From positions 558,001 through 622,000 of the forward strand of contig NZ_CP172346.1 of the NCBI RefSeq assembly GCF_044336245.1: 64,000 bases of DNA, written 5' to 3'. The DNA is from Schlesneria sphaerica. GTDB taxonomy: Bacteria; Planctomycetota; Planctomycetia; Planctomycetales; Planctomycetaceae. Below the pieces are notes generated by a model. It saw nothing but the letters and a program-made list of their open reading frames with translations. It was not told where the DNA came from and did not search any database. Below are positions 52,110 to 61,497 of this stretch, piece by piece. Within the stretch, counting starts at the first letter, position 1, and every line of letters begins with the position of its first letter. The translations under genes were made by a program, and so were the position numbers.

Positions 52110-52562
52110 CTCGGCACCTTGCACGAAAAGTCACTTTCGGAGAGGCGTTCCATTACGCCAACCGCAATGAGCGACACGAGTATACCAACGGCACACGAGA
52201 ACCGCATTTCCTCATCGAACTGCACTGCCCGGGCGTTTCCGAATCCAAAGCAATCCTCGCGACCCCGGCAGACCACCTCTCACCAGAGTACAAACCTGCA
52301 ACAAAGGCCTCAGAGCCGACCAGCCGCGTTGCCGCTTGCTCAATCCCCGTCCTCGGCAGAGGGGGATTACGATGAGATTGACCACGCAGGTTTCCAGAAA
52401 CGAAGAATCAGGCGTTCCGGAGCTTGAGGGAATCACCTTGATCTTGACCTAATTGGACCAATAGGTAAGCTTCCGCCGCATTCGACCGGCAGGACTCGCA
52501 GGTTGCGACGATTCGCCGCCGCTTCTGGCGCACATTTGTCGCTGTTCCAAGGAGGGAACATC
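52110..52562. other. Intergenic region before the HTTM cluster
   Basis: About 450 bases between divergent genes. No supported gene was seen. It must hold promoters in both directions; no clear consensus pair was found. A strong ribosome site (AAGGAGG, 52549-52555) ends it. Confidence 0.4.
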
Positions 52563-53180
52563 ATGAAAGGTTGGCTTTCCAACGCCGTCATTGGGGTCTA
52601 CCTCACGGCGATTTTCGCAGGACTCGGCGCGCAAACGATGAACTTTGCGTCGACTGCGCACCCTGTCATGTACTACTTTGTGTGGGACATGTTCTGTGGT
52701 TGGTCGTCGCATGAAATTCGCTATCACGTAGTCGGTGAGGGTGAAAGCGGCACCTTATACGAACTGGCTCCGGGTCCGTGGAAGCAGTTCATGCCGTATG
52801 GGGACTTGCCCCGAACGCACTACGATGTGTTGGGAAATTCCCATCGCAAAATGGCTCTCAACGCACTTGCACGCACCGAACACGAGCCAATTCACCGAAT
52901 CGTCGTAATCGAAGAGGTCTGGGCGAAGAAGTACAACATGTCCGACTACTCGTGGTACAAGCGCTATGACGAACCACGAGAACCCTTCAGCTACTTCTGG
53001 CAGCGCTCTGAAATGAACGAATTTGGCGACGTGATCAGCAACGTCCCCGATTATCTATCGTACCTGCGGACCAGCACCGTTGCGGACAATCCACGGTTGA
53101 TCCGGGATCTGCATCAGGGCCGCGATCATTATGTGCTCACACCACATCAGCGATTGTCTTCCGAAGCAGTAGACTACTAA
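52563..53180 (+). CDS. Membrane-anchored companion of the HTTM protein
   Basis: This 205-residue protein starts MKGWLSNAVIGVYLTAIFAGLG, an uncleaved or cleaved N-terminal membrane segment. A largely hydrophilic domain with many Tyr/Trp/His residues follows (YYFVWDMFCGWSSHEIRYHV, FSYFWQRSEMNEFGD). No family is recognised. AAGGAGG lies 8 bases before the ATG, a very strong ribosome site. It lies 256 bases upstream of the HTTM gene on the same strand, so a joint function is likely. Confidence 0.65.
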   Translation: MKGWLSNAVIGVYLTAIFAGLGAQTMNFASTAHPVMYYFVWDMFCGWSSHEIRYHVVGEGESGTLYELAPGPWKQFMPYGDLPRTHYDVLGNSHRKMALNALARTEHEPIHRIVVIEEVWAKKYNMSDYSWYKRYDEPREPFSYFWQRSEMNEFGDVISNVPDYLSYLRTSTVADNPRLIRDLHQGRDHYVLTPHQRLSSEAVDY

Positions 53181-53436
53181 TCACGTCATCAGGCAAAAAC
53201 AGAGATTCATTCCGTATCGTCCCGACGCGAAATCCGTTGAGCAGCCCAGTTTTTCATGATGCTTGGAGGATTGGGGGCGTCCCTGACTCAAGCACTCGCA
53301 TCCGCCGAATTCGTCGGGACAGGCAAGATCAGTCGTCAGTGTGGGCAAGAGCACCACGCTGCCTGCGTTGACAGTTGACCGAGCTGAACGAAGCACGAGC
53401 GGTCAAGCAGGGGCATTTATAGAAGAGGTCGTACAA

Positions 53437-54951
53437 ATGATGAGTACCGAGAAAGCCGCTGATCGGATTCGAAAGTTTTTCTACGCAGAGGAGGTCCCCT
53501 TCGGACTGGCACTGTGTCGCATTTGTTTGCCGCTGGTACTGATGGGCATGGTCCTGCCGCGATGGTCTGTCTGTCGCGAGCTTTATTCCGCCGATGGAGC
53601 GACCGCTCAGGTTTCCGTCGGATTCGGCTATATCGACATGCTGCCGGAATTCTCGGGCACCGTCGTCGCGGCACTGTACGCGATGCTGATTTTCTCGCTG
53701 GTGACACTCAGCATCGGCTGGTGCTCAAGAGCGTCCGCCGTGGTCTCCTGCGTTCTGATGACCTACTTCAGTATGCTGGACTGCGTCAGTACGATGACGA
53801 AGTACACCGCGATGGTCACGCATATGCTGCTAATCCTTTCGCTTTCTCAGGCCGGTTCGATCTGGTCCGTCGACGCCTGGATGGCTCGCCGACGCCAGAA
53901 CCTGGATCCCACAAAACCCAGGTTCGCGTACCCTAAGTCTGCCGCCTGGCCACGCCGGCTGATGCAGTTTCACATTGCAGTCGTCTACTTTGGTGCGGGC
54001 GTTACCAAACTTCACACCCCGGCGTTCTTCACGGGAGATCAGTTGCAGTACTGGATGTTGACACATCTCAACTACCAACACCGGTTGGGAGAAATTCTTG
54101 CCGGCTATCCGGTAATGCTCGTCGCGTTTGGTTATGTCACGGTCGTCTTCGAACTGATGTTCATCTTCTGTTCGTGGAAAAGCTACTGGCGACATATCGT
54201 GCTGCCCATCGGGGTGCTGTTTCACTTTATGACGACCCTGACCCTGGGCCTGCTGATGTTCCCGATGGTCTGCTACTGCACCTACATGGCCTTCATCGAT
54301 GAAGACGATGTCCAACAATCAAGTGCCTGGCTGCGACGAAAGATCCGTCACTCAAGCTGGCTGAAGGTTGCCCAGCAGAAGCTCATCGAAATTCGGTCTG
54401 CGATGGGAAGTCGCCCGGAATGGAAATCTTCTGCACGTATCGTCTTCGCAACCGCATTCCCGTTGGTCGCATTGGCCGGAATTCAGATCGAACACCAGTT
54501 CGATCCCTATGGAGAACGTCGTCCGGAAGGGCGTTATCAGTTAACCGCGATCGAGCCTGAACGAGCTCGCCAGCTTCTGGCCCCGGTGACACCACAGCGT
54601 GATTTTGACAAGTTCTTCGCTGTCGACATGGGCACGTTCCTTGTCAGCGACATCGTTGCCAATCGACGAACGTCATTCCGACAGGGCGAAAACATGATCG
54701 CCCAATGCAGTCTGATCCCGCCCCACGAAGACCTGGTCATCGATTGCAAGATTCGTGATGAAGAGAACCGGATCGTCGACAAAAAGCGAGAAATCGCCAC
54801 ACGGGAAATGTTCCGGGTCAATATGTACTTCTCGATTCCCAATGAACTTCGGCCGGGGGATTACACCCTGAACATCGAGACGGCAGGTCGCCCGGTGATC
54901 AAGAAGAAATTCCAGGTCCTTCCAAAATACGGAACCGTCGCCTCACGGTAA
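53437..54951 (+). CDS. HTTM-domain membrane protein (vitamin-K carboxylase-like)
   Basis: This 504-residue protein has about eight membrane segments in residues 20-290 (GLALCRICLPLVLMGMVLP, VVAALYAMLIFSLVTLSIGW, IVLPIGVLFHFMTTLTLGLL). The HTTM hallmark WPRRLMQFHIAVVYFGAGVTKL is followed by the late FPMVCYCTYMAFIDED. HTTM is the membrane module shared with vitamin K-dependent gamma-glutamyl carboxylase. A C-terminal extracytoplasmic domain (about 330-504) is beta-rich. The start at 53437 (MMSTEK) is preferred over the ATG at 53341. The reaction in bacteria is mostly unknown. Confidence 0.8.
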   Translation: MMSTEKAADRIRKFFYAEEVPFGLALCRICLPLVLMGMVLPRWSVCRELYSADGATAQVSVGFGYIDMLPEFSGTVVAALYAMLIFSLVTLSIGWCSRASAVVSCVLMTYFSMLDCVSTMTKYTAMVTHMLLILSLSQAGSIWSVDAWMARRRQNLDPTKPRFAYPKSAAWPRRLMQFHIAVVYFGAGVTKLHTPAFFTGDQLQYWMLTHLNYQHRLGEILAGYPVMLVAFGYVTVVFELMFIFCSWKSYWRHIVLPIGVLFHFMTTLTLGLLMFPMVCYCTYMAFIDEDDVQQSSAWLRRKIRHSSWLKVAQQKLIEIRSAMGSRPEWKSSARIVFATAFPLVALAGIQIEHQFDPYGERRPEGRYQLTAIEPERARQLLAPVTPQRDFDKFFAVDMGTFLVSDIVANRRTSFRQGENMIAQCSLIPPHEDLVIDCKIRDEENRIVDKKREIATREMFRVNMYFSIPNELRPGDYTLNIETAGRPVIKKKFQVLPKYGTVASR

Positions 54952-54990
54952 AAGAACGAACGACTCTGAATTCTCAGTTCATATAAACAT

Positions 54991-55015
54991 GGCCGACCGG
55001 CGCTGCGGGTCGGTC
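54991..55015. terminator. Possible terminator between convergent genes
   Basis: GGCCGACC (54991-54998) pairs with GGTCGGTC (55008-55015), 8 bp with one G-U pair, followed by a T-rich stretch. It lies between the HTTM gene and the glycosyltransferase gene. Confidence 0.4.
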
Positions 55016-55068
55016 GTGTTCCTGTTTCAATCGCGGATGAAGTTAATGACGACGTGATCGCAAACGGA

Positions 55069-56232
55069 CTACGGACGGCGGTTCGCCAGCACAGAGGCGT
55101 AGACCTCGCGAATTTCCCGGGTCATTGTCTGATGCCGGAAGCGGTCCGTGAACATGGCTCGCCCGGTTTCACCAAGTCGTCTCCGCAGCAGGGGATCATC
55201 GACAAGCTGGCATAAAGCGGACGTCAACCCGGGGGCCGATCGAGGTTCTACGAGAAACCCTGTCTGATTAGTCGTGATGACTTCTTTTGCTCCATCAATA
55301 TCGAAGCTCACCACCGGCTTGCCAGCAATCAGTCCCTGAGGAAGGACCCTCGCGAGCCCCTCCCAAACACTTGCGTGAACGACAATGTCCATCGCGTGAA
55401 TCAGTTCCGGTACCCGTTCGGGAGGGACCAGCCCTGCGAAAACGAAGTGGTCTCGCAGTCCCCTGGCTTCAAGCTCTCGCTCAAACTCTGGCCTGAGGAT
55501 GCCGTCTCCAACGAACAGGAAACGGACCGCAGGGCAGTGATCAACGATTGCCTGCGCGGACTTGAGAACGTACTCGTGCCCCTTCAGCGGAAAGAGGCGA
55601 GCCACCTTTCCAATCACAATGTGGTCTGAGTTCAGCCCCAGTTCCGCACGAACGATTTCAGGAGAACGTGGAGGATTCAGAAAGGGATCCACGTCAAACC
55701 CGCTGTAGACGGTCACGAACCGCTCGCGCGGAGCAATCCCTGCGGCAACGTATTGATCCGTCATGGCATCACAGACGGAAATGAATCGATCGGTCGCTCG
55801 GGCCGCCCATCGCTCTAACTGCTGATAGGCCTGAAAGGCAAGTCGATTCTGCCCGAAATGAAATGACGCTCCATGAATCGTATGAACACAGGGAAGCTTC
55901 AGACGGGCTGCCGCAAATCGACCGATAATGCCCGCCTTGGAAGAGTGCGTGTGAATCAGGTCCGGCTTGATGGATCGAAGGAGTCGCAGCAGTTCTCGAT
56001 AGGATTGCCAATCGTTCCAGGGATGAATTGCCCGTTGCGATGCGGAAATCAGCCGCAAGTCGATCCCACCATTCCGAGCGCGAGGTTCCAGCGAACCTTC
56101 GGGTCCGATTCCGGGCCCTGTAATGAGCGTGACTCGATCACCATGCAGATGATGCTGGTCTTCCACGGTGAGAAGCGTATTTTCCTGTGCACCGCCGACA
56201 ATCAGACGGGTAATGTAGTGGACGATGTGCAT
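55069..56232 (-). CDS. GT4-family glycosyltransferase
   Basis: This 387-residue protein starts MHIVHYITRLIVGGAQENTLL. The GT-B fold has the donor-binding pattern GKVARLFPLKGHEYVLKSAQ, LFVGDGILRPEFERELE, GLVPPERVPELIHAMDIVVHASVWEGLARVLPQGLIAGKPVVSFD (the E-x7-E region) and a Rossmann start (THSSKAGIIGR). GT4 enzymes build polysaccharide or lipid glycans in the cytoplasm. The start at 56232 is preferred over an upstream frame reading non-protein-like sequence. It is followed by no other surface-glycan genes here. Confidence 0.9.
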   Translation of the reverse strand: MHIVHYITRLIVGGAQENTLLTVEDQHHLHGDRVTLITGPGIGPEGSLEPRARNGGIDLRLISASQRAIHPWNDWQSYRELLRLLRSIKPDLIHTHSSKAGIIGRFAAARLKLPCVHTIHGASFHFGQNRLAFQAYQQLERWAARATDRFISVCDAMTDQYVAAGIAPRERFVTVYSGFDVDPFLNPPRSPEIVRAELGLNSDHIVIGKVARLFPLKGHEYVLKSAQAIVDHCPAVRFLFVGDGILRPEFERELEARGLRDHFVFAGLVPPERVPELIHAMDIVVHASVWEGLARVLPQGLIAGKPVVSFDIDGAKEVITTNQTGFLVEPRSAPGLTSALCQLVDDPLLRRRLGETGRAMFTDRFRHQTMTREIREVYASVLANRRP

Positions 56233-56409
56233 CAGGAACTTACTGTCTTCAAAATTGTCAGGCGGCAGCCCAAGCCACTGGAGGCGCGGGGACTGCCTGT
56301 ATTTCGTGTTTGTCGGGGATGGAAGGCAAATGGTATCACCAGAGGAAGCCTGTCTCACGCCCTAGGCCGCCGTCATCGCACGGTCTTATCCCGATACGGA
56401 CCGCGTGAA

Positions 56410-58686
56410 CTACTTCTGCGACTCGCTTTCGATGGCCTGCGACAGCCGTTCGACCTCGGTTCGACTGACATTGGAATCGTTAGTCATCAACCATTCCACT
56501 TCCGCACGTGCGTCATGCCAGCGGCGAGCCTGGAAGCTGAGCACGCCGCGATAGAAATGGTCCTGCCCCGAGTTTGGCGACAGGACGAGGATGGCGTCCG
56601 TATAACGAATCATCCGATCAATCTCCTGCTCGTCAGCAGCATTACTGAAGAGATTGCGAAGGATGCGTTCCAGAATGGCTTTCGGAGTCGTTGTGTCCAG
56701 GTACGAGTCACGCCAGGGAACATCACTGAGTGCCTCGAACTTGTTTTGAGCTTCGGCGGGGGTTAGTAGAAGTCCTCTTTCGAATACATCCACCAACTGA
56801 GAGGAACCTTCTCGCGGTTCATGACGTACTAGAAAATGACGGGGCATTCCGACACCGACGACATTCAGCCCCACCCGTTTCGCGATTTCGATATAGAGAA
56901 CCGAAAGAGTGATGGGAAGCCCCTCCCGGTCGTCAAGAACCTCGTTTACGTAGCTGTTCGAACGATTGTCGTAGTCTGTCCGGCTTCCGTGAAATCCCTG
57001 TTCTTCAAAGAGGTATCGATTGAGAGCCGCCAACCGCTGATATTCGGAAGCGTCCGCTTGCAGCCCTTCTTTGATTTGCCGGGCATGACGCTCGACATCC
57101 GCGACGTAATTTTCGATCTCCAGTTCCGGGTTATCGAGTCTTGCAATCAGCAACGCCCCCCGCAGCAGATCGACTGGCTCTGCCGCTGTCGCCGCATGAA
57201 AATCGGCGAGCGTCCGCGTCAGGTGGATGTCGCTCGCGAGACGCTTGAGCTGTGAGACGCGTGACTCGAGAGCTTTGACCTGTTCATCCAGGATATCGAT
57301 CACACTCGAGTCTTCCCGGGCAAGTTCCCTGACGACCCTAGCCTTCGATTCATCGTCTGCGGGCAGTGCATCCAGCGTCGAGGTGACCCGGGTCAGTAAC
57401 TCGGTGGAGATGCGGGGTTCGCTGAGCGATTCGCCGACGCGAAATCCCTTAAACTGGGCTTCAGTCTGGCGGAATTTGCACAAACCAACTCGTCCACTTT
57501 TGTAAGCAGAATCGGTCGTTTCAAAGATCAGTTCCCCGTTGATGTAACAGAGGGTTCTTTCGGCTTCCACGCGAACTTTCAGCGAGTTCCAGCCCTCTTT
57601 TTTGAAGTGGGGTGAGCGAGTTTCTCTGAGAACGGCCCAGGAAAAAACATCGGGCCCATCAAAGCGACTCAAACGGAGACCGCCGTTGCTGGGATAAAAT
57701 CCGTAGTGTCGGTCGGAACCATCTGCATTGAAGACGAGACCTGCTGCGCCATCGCCTGGTGAGAACTTCACTTGCACTGCAACTTCATAGGGAACGGGCG
57801 GCGTTGGTTCAGTCGCCAGACACAGTGCGCGTCCTCCAAACCCTCCCCCCATTCCATCGACGACAATCTGGCCCGCGCGCTGTCGCCAACGGCCTCCGGG
57901 TAGTACGGTCCATTCCGCCGGGTCCATTGCCCCAATGGTCAGCCAACGAGACATTGGAACCGGGTTCGGCTTTTCAAGCAGCGGTTTCAAAGCATTGACC
58001 GCAATAGCAAATCCGAGATTTTCGGTCTTTAACGACTTCATCGTTAGAAGCCCATGCACACGTCCCTGAAGGTCGAGTAGAGGTCCCCCACTATTTCCCC
58101 GTTCAATCGGCAGAGCAATCTGCAGCATTGACCGACCATCAATCTCGCGGCGTCCGGAAAGGACTCCACTGACAACGCTCCGTTCCAGTCCCAGTGGATT
58201 ACCGATAGCGACGACGGGTTGTCCTTCCTGCAATTCATCAGAATTGCCCAACGGGAGCGCCGGCAGGTCGGTAGCGTCAATCTTCAAAAGAGCCAAATCG
58301 TGGAACCGCTCGGTTGCATGAACGGCCGCAACATCGAATTTCCGACCGTCGAGCAACTCCACCCGGATTGGCCGTGCTTCCCCAATCACATGCAGATTCG
58401 TCGCGATCAGGCCATCTTCGGAGACAATGAAACCCGTTCCAAGTCCCTGCCTCTGTCCGTCACGGCCGGTAAACGTCACGACGACGACCGATTTCTTCAC
58501 CGTCGCAGCCAACTCTTGAACCGATTTTTCCACCGGTGCTTTCGCGGGGACTTCGAGGTTGTTGGGGGCCGGAGTGACCAATGTCGCCGCATCGGAAGCC
58601 CAGAGCGACATGGGGGCGAGAACCAGACTGAAAAGCACAAAATATCGAGCCATTTTTTGCATCGCCGTTCGAGTTCCAAAAATCAT
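56410..58686 (-). CDS. HtrA-type serine protease fused to LamG-like and SirB1-type domains
   Basis: This 758-residue protein combines three modules. An N-terminal signal (to about residue 31) leads into a trypsin-like protease with His99 (IATNLHVIG), Asp130 (RFHDLALLKID) and Ser199 (IERGNSGGPLLD). Residues about 250-410 are a jelly-roll LamG/DUF1080-type domain (WRQRAGQIVVDG, KEGWNSLKVRVE). A helical linker precedes a C-terminal SirB1/transglutaminase-like domain with LYIEIAKRVGLNVVGVGMPRHFLVRH and NRYLFEEQGFHG (about 555-690), then a TPR-like tail. No PDZ domain is visible, unlike DegP. It probably acts in envelope protein quality control. ATG 58662 or 58653 are alternative starts. Confidence 0.82.
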   Translation of the reverse strand: MIFGTRTAMQKMARYFVLFSLVLAPMSLWASDAATLVTPAPNNLEVPAKAPVEKSVQELAATVKKSVVVVTFTGRDGQRQGLGTGFIVSEDGLIATNLHVIGEARPIRVELLDGRKFDVAAVHATERFHDLALLKIDATDLPALPLGNSDELQEGQPVVAIGNPLGLERSVVSGVLSGRREIDGRSMLQIALPIERGNSGGPLLDLQGRVHGLLTMKSLKTENLGFAIAVNALKPLLEKPNPVPMSRWLTIGAMDPAEWTVLPGGRWRQRAGQIVVDGMGGGFGGRALCLATEPTPPVPYEVAVQVKFSPGDGAAGLVFNADGSDRHYGFYPSNGGLRLSRFDGPDVFSWAVLRETRSPHFKKEGWNSLKVRVEAERTLCYINGELIFETTDSAYKSGRVGLCKFRQTEAQFKGFRVGESLSEPRISTELLTRVTSTLDALPADDESKARVVRELAREDSSVIDILDEQVKALESRVSQLKRLASDIHLTRTLADFHAATAAEPVDLLRGALLIARLDNPELEIENYVADVERHARQIKEGLQADASEYQRLAALNRYLFEEQGFHGSRTDYDNRSNSYVNEVLDDREGLPITLSVLYIEIAKRVGLNVVGVGMPRHFLVRHEPREGSSQLVDVFERGLLLTPAEAQNKFEALSDVPWRDSYLDTTTPKAILERILRNLFSNAADEQEIDRMIRYTDAILVLSPNSGQDHFYRGVLSFQARRWHDARAEVEWLMTNDSNVSRTEVERLSQAIESESQK

Positions 58687-58984
58687 GCGAAGTCCCTCAG
58701 GTTAGAATCTCGAACTGGATTGCAGCGGAGCCAATTTTACGTCTGTCGAACTTCGTTGTTCAACTGAAAGAATCAGACGGGTTAATCACCCAACAGTCAG
58801 ATTCACTGCTGGAAATTTCGTCCTTCGGCCGGAATGGGCCGCCCGTCGCCATTCTTCTGCTGATGTGCCGAGCTGAATTACGAGGCATCAGGAGCCGAAA
58901 AGGAGGTACTTTTGGGCCGTGGCCTATGAGCGAACGTGAGGACGCAAGGGTCGCCAATGTTTGAGACTAAAGTTCAAGGTCACT

Positions 58985-60715
58985 TCAGCGATTCTGGTTG
59001 GCGGACCGAATTCCATCGACAACTTTTTGCAGTGAGGGATCACTGCGTACCGCTTCAGCAAAATGATGTTGAGCTGATTCCTGATCGCCGCGGTAAGCGG
59101 AAAGTTCTCCCAGCTTGATATGGGCAGCTCCACGATCCCGCGCTGTCGTCGCGCAATCGACAGCTGCTTCCAGGTACTGCGAGGCTTTGTCGACTTCGCC
59201 TCTGTAGAGATGAATTCCCCCGAGTAGAAGATTGCATTCACTGTGACCGGGGTGGCGGGAGAGTATCTTTTCTAATCGCGCGAGGGCCTCATCATTGCGG
59301 CCAAAATTGGCGAGGAGGACGGCCGCCTTCAATTGGGATTTGATGTCATCCGGAATGATGTCCGCAATCGCCTGTGTCTGCTGGAAGTGAGAGGACAGCC
59401 AAATCCTCTCTTGTTCCCCTTTCGGAAGAACGGATTTCCCCATCAATGAGTGGCCGTAGACTCGTTCGAGGTCGTTCTTCTGCGCTGTTGTCAGCTCAGG
59501 GTCACTCATATCCGTTGCGAACATGATGACCAGGCCGATGATCACCGGACTCCATTTCAGCAGATGCCAGAAGCCGCTATGGGCGAGCGACCGCTGCGAT
59601 GCGGACGCCCCATTGCTGCTCAGTCCCAGGCCAGATCGATTTGTCGTATCTCGGACCTTCCAGATGAAACCGTCGTAGTAGTAGTGAAGGATCGTCGAGG
59701 TGAACAGCAGCCCGTAAAAGACTCGACTCAGCGTACCGTCCAGAACCAGACTCCCTGCAAACGCGATGGCGCCATAGGCCGTAATCAGGCTGAGATAAAG
59801 CAGCACCATGCCACGTCGAAAGAGAAACGTCATGAACCGCCCAAGATTGACGTTTGAGCTCACTCGACGACAGTTAAACATCCAGACGATAGCGAGGTAT
59901 TGCAAATCATGACAGATGTCGAAAAGGGCTGCCCCAATCAACATGTTCTCGACCGACAGCATGATAAAGCACCACAATCCGATCCCACTCGCCAACATCA
60001 GCGGCTTGACCGGACTGACCTGCTTCCCACGGACGATCTGAGCAATGTACTTGGCCGAAAACCCGGTTAACGCGATTGCTGATACGAAGAGACTTGCCCA
60101 GCGGAGAGCCTGAAATACGGGAAGAGAGAGCCAGAGTCCGCCCGCGGAATACCAATGACCGAGTGTCGTCCCGACATGTTCGTCACGAAACAGTTGCGGA
60201 GTGATGAATCCGCACAGGCAGACGAGCCAGTCCCAATAGGCGGTCGCCGTTGAATTCGAGCCGACTTTGGCATCATAAATACGGACAAAGCCGTAAACTT
60301 GCATCAGCCCATGCCAGGTCGCCCAGACAAGAATGATCAGTCGGTAAAGATTGTAGTGATAGGTGTAGAGGGGAAAGTAGGCAAGAAAAACCAGAGGCGG
60401 CGCGATGAGAAAGCGCCAGCGGAATCGATGGAAGAGATCCCGGTCGCCGTAAGCGCGGATCAGACCAGGGAGATGGTGCCCAGTCGCAAAAAATGCGGTG
60501 ACGATGAGCGACAGAGTTTCTGCCGACATCAGTTCCGACGAGGAACTGAGTATCAGCACTGCCGGCCACGCCACCAGAGGAGTCAGCAGGATGAAGAGGG
60601 CATCGATCCAAGGATTGAAAATCCATTGCCCGCCGGGCTTGGAATGATTGGATCCAACCCCCTCTCTCCGAAACCCTGGAGGACCTTCTGCAGGTTGAAC
60701 CGGTGCAACCGCCAT
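58985..60715 (-). CDS. Polytopic membrane protein with C-terminal TPR domain
   Basis: This 576-residue protein has about eight to ten membrane segments over residues 30-395 (WIDALFILLTPLVAWPAVLIL, FLIAPPLVFLAYFPLY, LYRLIILVWATWHGLMQVYGF, LLYLSLITAYGAIAFAGSL). Many His residues in the loops (GHHLPGLIRAYGDRDLFHRF, FDICHDLQYLAIVW) hint at metal or haem binding. The end (about 440-576) is a TPR set: AAVLLANFGRNDEALARLEKIL, HSECNLLLGGIHLYRGEVDKA and AAHIKLGELSAYRGDQESA. The start at 60715 (MAVAPVQ) is preferred. No family was recognised. Confidence 0.7.
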   Translation of the reverse strand: MAVAPVQPAEGPPGFRREGVGSNHSKPGGQWIFNPWIDALFILLTPLVAWPAVLILSSSSELMSAETLSLIVTAFFATGHHLPGLIRAYGDRDLFHRFRWRFLIAPPLVFLAYFPLYTYHYNLYRLIILVWATWHGLMQVYGFVRIYDAKVGSNSTATAYWDWLVCLCGFITPQLFRDEHVGTTLGHWYSAGGLWLSLPVFQALRWASLFVSAIALTGFSAKYIAQIVRGKQVSPVKPLMLASGIGLWCFIMLSVENMLIGAALFDICHDLQYLAIVWMFNCRRVSSNVNLGRFMTFLFRRGMVLLYLSLITAYGAIAFAGSLVLDGTLSRVFYGLLFTSTILHYYYDGFIWKVRDTTNRSGLGLSSNGASASQRSLAHSGFWHLLKWSPVIIGLVIMFATDMSDPELTTAQKNDLERVYGHSLMGKSVLPKGEQERIWLSSHFQQTQAIADIIPDDIKSQLKAAVLLANFGRNDEALARLEKILSRHPGHSECNLLLGGIHLYRGEVDKASQYLEAAVDCATTARDRGAAHIKLGELSAYRGDQESAQHHFAEAVRSDPSLQKVVDGIRSANQNR

Positions 60716-60792
60716 GACGTCACTTTTTGAAATTGAGCCGATCGAGTCACACAAACGGATGTAGCCCTTCCACCATATCCGAACGTGAGCGA

Positions 60793-61251
60793 CTATTTCA
60801 ATTTCAATTCATACGTCAACTCCGTCTGCGGGTTATCCTCTTCGACGATCAGTTTGAAGTCATTTTTTACCGGATTCTTGTACTTGCCGCTGAACAAATC
60901 GACCCCGGTGCCGTTCTTTTTCATTTTCGGTACATACTCAAACCCAAGTTTATATTTACCCGGCTTCAGTCCATCGCACGAGAGATACGACGTAAAACAG
61001 AACTGCCCCTCATCGTCAGTTCGGCAGTTTTTCAGGACGATTGTCGGCGTCTTATCGTAAAGATAGACATTCACGCCTCCTTGGGGTTCGCCGTCGATGG
61101 TGACGATCCCGCTTGTTGGTACCACTTTCTCCAGAGATCCGCCGGCCATTTTCTCCAGACGCGCCTCGGACATATCCGCTTTGCCATTCCCGCAGCCTGA
61201 AGCAAGGGAAGTCAAAGCACAAGCCAGAAAGAGATTTCTAATTGCCGTCAT
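60793..61251 (-). CDS. Small lipoprotein with carboxypeptidase-regulatory-like fold
   Basis: This 152-residue protein starts MTAIRNLFLACALTSLASGCGNG, a lipoprotein signal (lipobox ASGC). A beta-sandwich follows: TSGIVTIDGEPQGGVNVYLY, RTDDEGQFCFTSYL and LKPGKYKLGFEYVPK, the pattern of transthyretin-like carboxypeptidase regulatory domains. It lies downstream of the DUF1559 gene on the same strand, a pairing seen very often in planctomycetes. The role is unknown. The start at 61251 is chosen for the signal sequence. Confidence 0.8.
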   Translation of the reverse strand: MTAIRNLFLACALTSLASGCGNGKADMSEARLEKMAGGSLEKVVPTSGIVTIDGEPQGGVNVYLYDKTPTIVLKNCRTDDEGQFCFTSYLSCDGLKPGKYKLGFEYVPKMKKNGTGVDLFSGKYKNPVKNDFKLIVEEDNPQTELTYELKLK

Positions 61252-61497
61252 TTCCCTGCCGGGTCCTTTTTCTCGAAGCAACTGATTCCGTCTGTGGTAA
61301 GATCCCTCCTGCTTCGTCGAAGCAGAAGGGACGCTGTGATTTACTCTGTCGATATCAACTGAGGAACAAGGGGCCAGTTTCCACCTTCGTTCGTTTTGCG
61401 TTTCCCTGCAAGGACCTGAGTCCGAACTGAAAACTGAAATGACGAAGGCAGACTCTGCCCCCTACGGATGGATCGTTTGTCGAGATGTGAAGTCTTT

